A stretch of 57,312 nucleotides of DNA from Accumulibacter sp. Lineage in GTDB: Bacteria; Pseudomonadota; Gammaproteobacteria; Burkholderiales; Rhodocyclaceae. Where the stretch lies: contig NZ_JAMTDV010000131.1 of NCBI RefSeq assembly GCF_023806565.1, positions 5,286 through 62,597 of the forward strand, written 5' to 3'. Below are positions 54,290 through 57,312 of the stretch, piece after piece. The stretch's first letter is position 1, and every line of letters starts with the position of its first letter. A program made the position numbers and the translations under genes. The notes under the pieces are model-generated. The model was given only the letters and a program-made list of their open reading frames with translations, was not told the origin of the DNA and made no database searches.

Positions 54290-55232
54290 GAAGCGCCAGT
54301 GCCTGCAGGCATCTCGTCCGATGTGCCGTGCCCTGCGCCGGAGCAATCCGCTGTGCCGGCAAGCGCAAGCCGTAGCGCAGTTGCTGTTCGTCGGCCGTGA
54401 GCACCCAGCCGGCGAGTACCGACAGGCGGTATTCGGTGCCGAGATCGACCGCTGTCTGCGACCAGTCGAGCCACAGCTCGTCGCTCGCTCCACCGGCAAA
54501 CTGTTTGACCAGCAACTCCTGTTCGTCGGAGCGACGAGCGACTGCTTTCCAGGCGATGTGCCGGGTCGGGTCGCTGGCCTGGCGTGGCCGCAGGCCGGCA
54601 AAATCCTCCTGTCCGCTCTCGCCCCGCCGATGGTCGATCGGCGTGCCGGACGATGCCGTCGGCAGTGGCGTACGCAAGGGTCGCGGATAGACCAGACATG
54701 ACCAGATCGGGTGCGGGTAACTCCAGGCGCGGAAGAGGCCGAGCGGATAGCGCGTCACGAGGGTGACGCGACCGGGATCGAGGCGGCCGCGTCGCTCGGT
54801 GGCGTAGGGAACGGCAACCGTCACCCGCGCCCTTGCCGGCGCATCGACGGTCAACGAAGGCTGCCCGGTGAACGAGAATTCGAGCGCCCGCCGCGAGCTG
54901 CCACGGGCATTTTCCAGATGGAGAGGGAAGCGCGCGAGATCGCCCGCGAAGGTTGCTTCGGCGCGTCCCGGGGTCAGACGCAGGCCGAACAGATTGTGAA
55001 AGGTGTGCACCATCGCGACCAGGCCCAGTCCGGCAAGCAGAAAGACCAGTGCGTGGCCGAGGCTCAAGTTGTAGTTGATCGCCCCGATTAGCATGACTGC
55101 CAGGGCGATGGCGAAAAGGAAGCCCGCGCCCGTCGGCACGATGAAGATTCGCCGTTGCCCGAGTACGATCGGCAGACGCTCGTCGCGTCCCAGCCGGAAT
55201 AGCCAGCGCCTCGCAGCGGCAAGTGGGCGCAT
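54276..55232 (-). CDS. DUF58 domain-containing protein
   Basis: This 318-residue protein has two N-terminal hydrophobic segments (FIVPTGAGFLFAIALAVMLIGAINYNLSL region) and a C-terminal DUF58 domain with PIDHRRGESGQEDFAGLRPRQ and a following RHIAWKA. DUF58 proteins are related to von Willebrand A domains and usually work with a MoxR ATPase. ATG 55232 shares one base with the MoxR stop (TGATG). Confidence 0.88.
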   Translation of the reverse strand: MRPLAAARRWLFRLGRDERLPIVLGQRRIFIVPTGAGFLFAIALAVMLIGAINYNLSLGHALVFLLAGLGLVAMVHTFHNLFGLRLTPGRAEATFAGDLARFPLHLENARGSSRRALEFSFTGQPSLTVDAPARARVTVAVPYATERRGRLDPGRVTLVTRYPLGLFRAWSYPHPIWSCLVYPRPLRTPLPTASSGTPIDHRRGESGQEDFAGLRPRQASDPTRHIAWKAVARRSDEQELLVKQFAGGASDELWLDWSQTAVDLGTEYRLSVLAGWVLTADEQQLRYGLRLPAQRIAPAQGTAHRTRCLQALALHGET

Positions 55233-56170
55233 CAGGTCACGGGCACCGAACGGATCAGCGCAGCGATGTCCTCGGCGTCAGCCTGGTCGCCGCTCGGCAG
55301 CCGCAGGCGGTGGCGGGCGACCGCCGGGAGAACGGCCTGCACGTCTTCCGGCAGGACCATCGTCCGGCCGCCACAGAAGGCCCAGGCGCGTGCCGCGGCG
55401 AGCAGCGACAGGGCGGCGCGCGGGCTCAGGCCATGGACGAAGCGTTCTCCCTCGCGGGTGGTTTCGACCAGCGCCTGCAGGTAGTCGAGGAGGGCTGGGG
55501 AAGCATGCACCGCAGCCGCTTCGTTCTGCAGCGCGGCAAAGGCACCGGGGGCAAGGCGGGCGGCCAGACTCGGCAGTTGTTCGCGGCGACCGCCGCTTTC
55601 GAGCAGCGAGCGTTCGGCTGCACGATCAGGGTAACCGAGTTCGATGCGCAACAGGAAGCGGTCGAGTTGTGATTCCGGCAGGGGAAAGGTGCCGATCTGG
55701 CTGGAAGGATTTTGCGTGGCGATGACGAAGAACGGTCTGGGCAAGGTCCGCGTTTCTCCTTCCGTCGTGACCTGCCCTTCCTCCATTGCTTCGAGCAGCG
55801 CGCTCTGCGTCTTTGGCGTGGCGCGGTTGATCTCGTCCGCCAACAGCACCTGCGAGAATACCGGGCCCGACAGGAACCTGAAGTTTCCACTTTCGCGGTC
55901 GAACACCGAGACGCCAAGAATGTCCGCCGGCAGCATGTCGCTCGTAAACTGGACGCGCGCAAAGTGGAAACCGAGCAGCCGTGCCAGTGTGTGCGCCAAC
56001 GTCGTCTTGCCGACGCCGGGCAGATCTTCGATCAGCAAGTGGCCTTTCGCCAGCAGGCAGCAGAGGGCAAGGCGGATCTGTGCCTGCTTGCCGAGAATCA
56101 CCGTATTGGCGGCGGCTAGAATCCCGGCGATTGCGGATCGTGTCGGGGTGGTGGATGGCTTGGCTGGCAT
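55232..56170 (-). CDS. MoxR family AAA+ ATPase
   Basis: This 312-residue AAA+ ATPase has Walker A PGVGKTTLAH (residues about 51-60), Walker B VLLADEINRATPK, and sensor 1 VIATQNPSSQIG. A C-terminal lid domain (LSPRAALSLLAAARAWA) follows. MoxR proteins act as chaperones for DUF58 or vWA proteins in complex assembly. It heads the moxR-DUF58-tgpA-mltB run and is divergent from the deacetylase-like gene, with 111 bases between starts. Confidence 0.92.
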   Translation of the reverse strand: MPAKPSTTPTRSAIAGILAAANTVILGKQAQIRLALCCLLAKGHLLIEDLPGVGKTTLAHTLARLLGFHFARVQFTSDMLPADILGVSVFDRESGNFRFLSGPVFSQVLLADEINRATPKTQSALLEAMEEGQVTTEGETRTLPRPFFVIATQNPSSQIGTFPLPESQLDRFLLRIELGYPDRAAERSLLESGGRREQLPSLAARLAPGAFAALQNEAAAVHASPALLDYLQALVETTREGERFVHGLSPRAALSLLAAARAWAFCGGRTMVLPEDVQAVLPAVARHRLRLPSGDQADAEDIAALIRSVPVT

Positions 56171-56281
56171 GGCTTGTCGCGGTGGCGCAATTGGGATGAT
56201 AATAAACCATTAGCCGACAACCCGATTTCCCCGTGGGGCCCGCAGCCTCCGACGCTGGCCATCTGCGATAGAAAGGTCACA

Positions 56282-57208
56282 GTGACCACCACCGCATTCA
56301 TCACGCACCGCGACTGCCAACTGCACGAGATGGGTTCCTACCATCCGGAATGTCCGGATCGCCTGACCGCCATCAACGATCATCTGATTGCGCAGGGGCT
56401 GGATTCGTACTTTGTTTATCACGACGCACCACTGGCCACTCTCCAGCAACTCCATCGCGTGCACTCGGCAGGTCATCTCGAACGACTGAAACGTGCCTCG
56501 CCCGAGTTGGGCATCGTGCACCTCGATCCGGATACGGCGATGAACCGACACACCTGGCAGGCCGCGCTGCGCTCGGCGGGTGCGGGCGTCAAGGCCGTCG
56601 ACCTGGTGATGGCCGGTGAGGTCGAGAATGCATTCTGTGCCGTGCGTCCGCCGGGGCATCACGCCGAGCGCAGGGCGGCAATGGGTTTCTGCTTCTTCAA
56701 CAATATCGCCGTCGCCGCGGCGCATGCGCTGGAAGCGCACGGGCTGGCGCGTGTGGCGATCGCCGATTTCGACGTGCATCATGGCAACGGGACGGAGGAC
56801 TGCTTCCAGGGCGATCAGCGCGTGCTGATGGTCGGCACTTTCCAGCACCCGTTCTATCCTTACAGCGGGACGGAAAACCAGGCGTCGAACATGCTCAACG
56901 TTCCTCTCGCCAGAGGTACCAACGGCGAGGAGTTCCGCCACGTCGTCAGCGATCTCTGGATGCCTCGCCTGCGCGAGTTTCAGCCGCAGATGATTCTCAT
57001 CTCGGCGGGTTTCGATGCGCATTACGAAGACGAGATGGGCGGCATGAAACTGCTCGAGAAGGACTATGCCTGGGTCACCGAGCAACTGAAGCAACTCGCC
57101 GAGCAATGCGCAGAAGGACGTATCGTGTCGATGCTCGAAGGCGGTTATTCCCTGTCGGCGCTGGCGCGCAGCGTGGCGGCCCACATCCGGGTGCTGGCCG
57201 AGCTGTGA
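56282..57208 (+). CDS. histone deacetylase family (acetylpolyamine amidohydrolase-like) hydrolase
   Basis: This 308-residue zinc hydrolase belongs to the HDAC/AcuC/APAH superfamily. The active-site histidine pair is in RPPGHHAERR, and the metal ligands are in ADFDVHHGNGTED and SAGFDAHYEDEMGG. The Tyr near the end (MLEGGYSL) is also conserved. Bacterial members remove acetyl groups from polyamines or proteins; the substrate here is unknown. I chose GTG 56282 (AAGG upstream) because upstream residues lack homology. Confidence 0.88.
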   Translation: MTTTAFITHRDCQLHEMGSYHPECPDRLTAINDHLIAQGLDSYFVYHDAPLATLQQLHRVHSAGHLERLKRASPELGIVHLDPDTAMNRHTWQAALRSAGAGVKAVDLVMAGEVENAFCAVRPPGHHAERRAAMGFCFFNNIAVAAAHALEAHGLARVAIADFDVHHGNGTEDCFQGDQRVLMVGTFQHPFYPYSGTENQASNMLNVPLARGTNGEEFRHVVSDLWMPRLREFQPQMILISAGFDAHYEDEMGGMKLLEKDYAWVTEQLKQLAEQCAEGRIVSMLEGGYSLSALARSVAAHIRVLAEL

Positions 57209-57274
57209 ATCCTTCCCGGCGGTCCGCTGCCCGCGTGTTCACGAGAGCGGCGGGTGATCTGTTGGCAACAAATA

Positions 57275-57312
57275 GAACTGTCCGGTTTTGTAGCAGATGA
57301 ATTGTCCGCTTT
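57275..57312. repeat. short direct repeats at the right edge, possible insertion-sequence end
   Basis: GAACTGTCCGGTTT (57275-57288) and GAATTGTCCGCTTT (57299-57312) are 12/14 identical with a period of 24 bases. Multiple short terminal repeats of the TGTCCG type occur at the ends of some insertion sequences, for example in the IS21 family. No transposase is within the window, so this is only a suggestion. Confidence 0.35.

Noticed and set aside
1-57312. CRISPR arrays, tRNA or rRNA genes
   Set aside because: No regularly spaced repeats or tRNA/rRNA-like sequences were recognised by eye; a covariance-model search would be needed to exclude tRNAs.

Overview
The window looks like a high-GC chromosomal segment of a betaproteobacterium, probably of the Rhodocyclales and possibly Accumulibacter-like. 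This is inferred from gene orders (surE-pcm-nlpD-rpoS; kinase/phosphatase-yicC...gmk-rpoZ-spoT; fliC-flaG-fliD-fliS-fliT-fliK) and protein character, not from a database search. No rRNA, tRNA or CRISPR array was recognised.

Layout. (1) 1-6.8 kb: an accessory restriction-modification block with a Type III-like restriction helicase/nuclease, an N-terminally truncated Fic protein and a large adenine-type DNA methyltransferase. The methyltransferase carries an in-frame palindromic repeat and a compositionally different central segment. (2) 7-9 kb: thiS, a MITE-like palindromic element, thiG and trmB. (3) 9-15.2 kb: a divergent TonB-like gene and ankyrin-repeat gene, then a minus-strand overlapping operon of Ser/Thr kinase, PP2C phosphatase, rph, rdgB and hemW. 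(4) 15.3-23.1 kb: yicC, a 2.6-kb interruption (small cytochrome c, Hsp20, three small envelope proteins), then gmk, rpoZ, spoT and dadA. (5) 23.2-28.3 kb: a TatD hydrolase, a RquA-type rhodoquinone biosynthesis gene and an E. coli-type fumarate reductase operon frdABCD. (6) 28.4-47.6 kb: flagellar genes (ycgR, flhX; fliC, flaG, fliD, fliS, fliT, fliK), split by a 12-kb sugar/acyl-modification island. The island holds an OGT-like TPR glycosyltransferase, a PglD-like acyltransferase, an AMP-forming ligase, a Gfo/Idh/MocA oxidoreductase, an acyl carrier protein, a class III aminotransferase, two methyltransferases and a DegT aminotransferase. (7) 48-57 kb: surE-pcm-nlpD-rpoS, convergent with mltB and a transglutaminase/DUF58/MoxR operon, then a histone-deacetylase-like hydrolase. 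The right edge shows short direct repeats that may belong to a mobile element.

How the genes work together. rquA next to frdABCD suggests a cell that makes rhodoquinone and runs fumarate reduction as an anaerobic electron sink. The flagellar run carries a sigma-28-type promoter in front of fliC and continues without a strand change into the modification island. The simplest reading is cytoplasmic glycosylation of flagellin with an acylated, possibly carrier-protein-derived, sugar. This island is the best candidate for an uncharacterised pathway here. The rquA-frd pairing is the clearest physiological statement.
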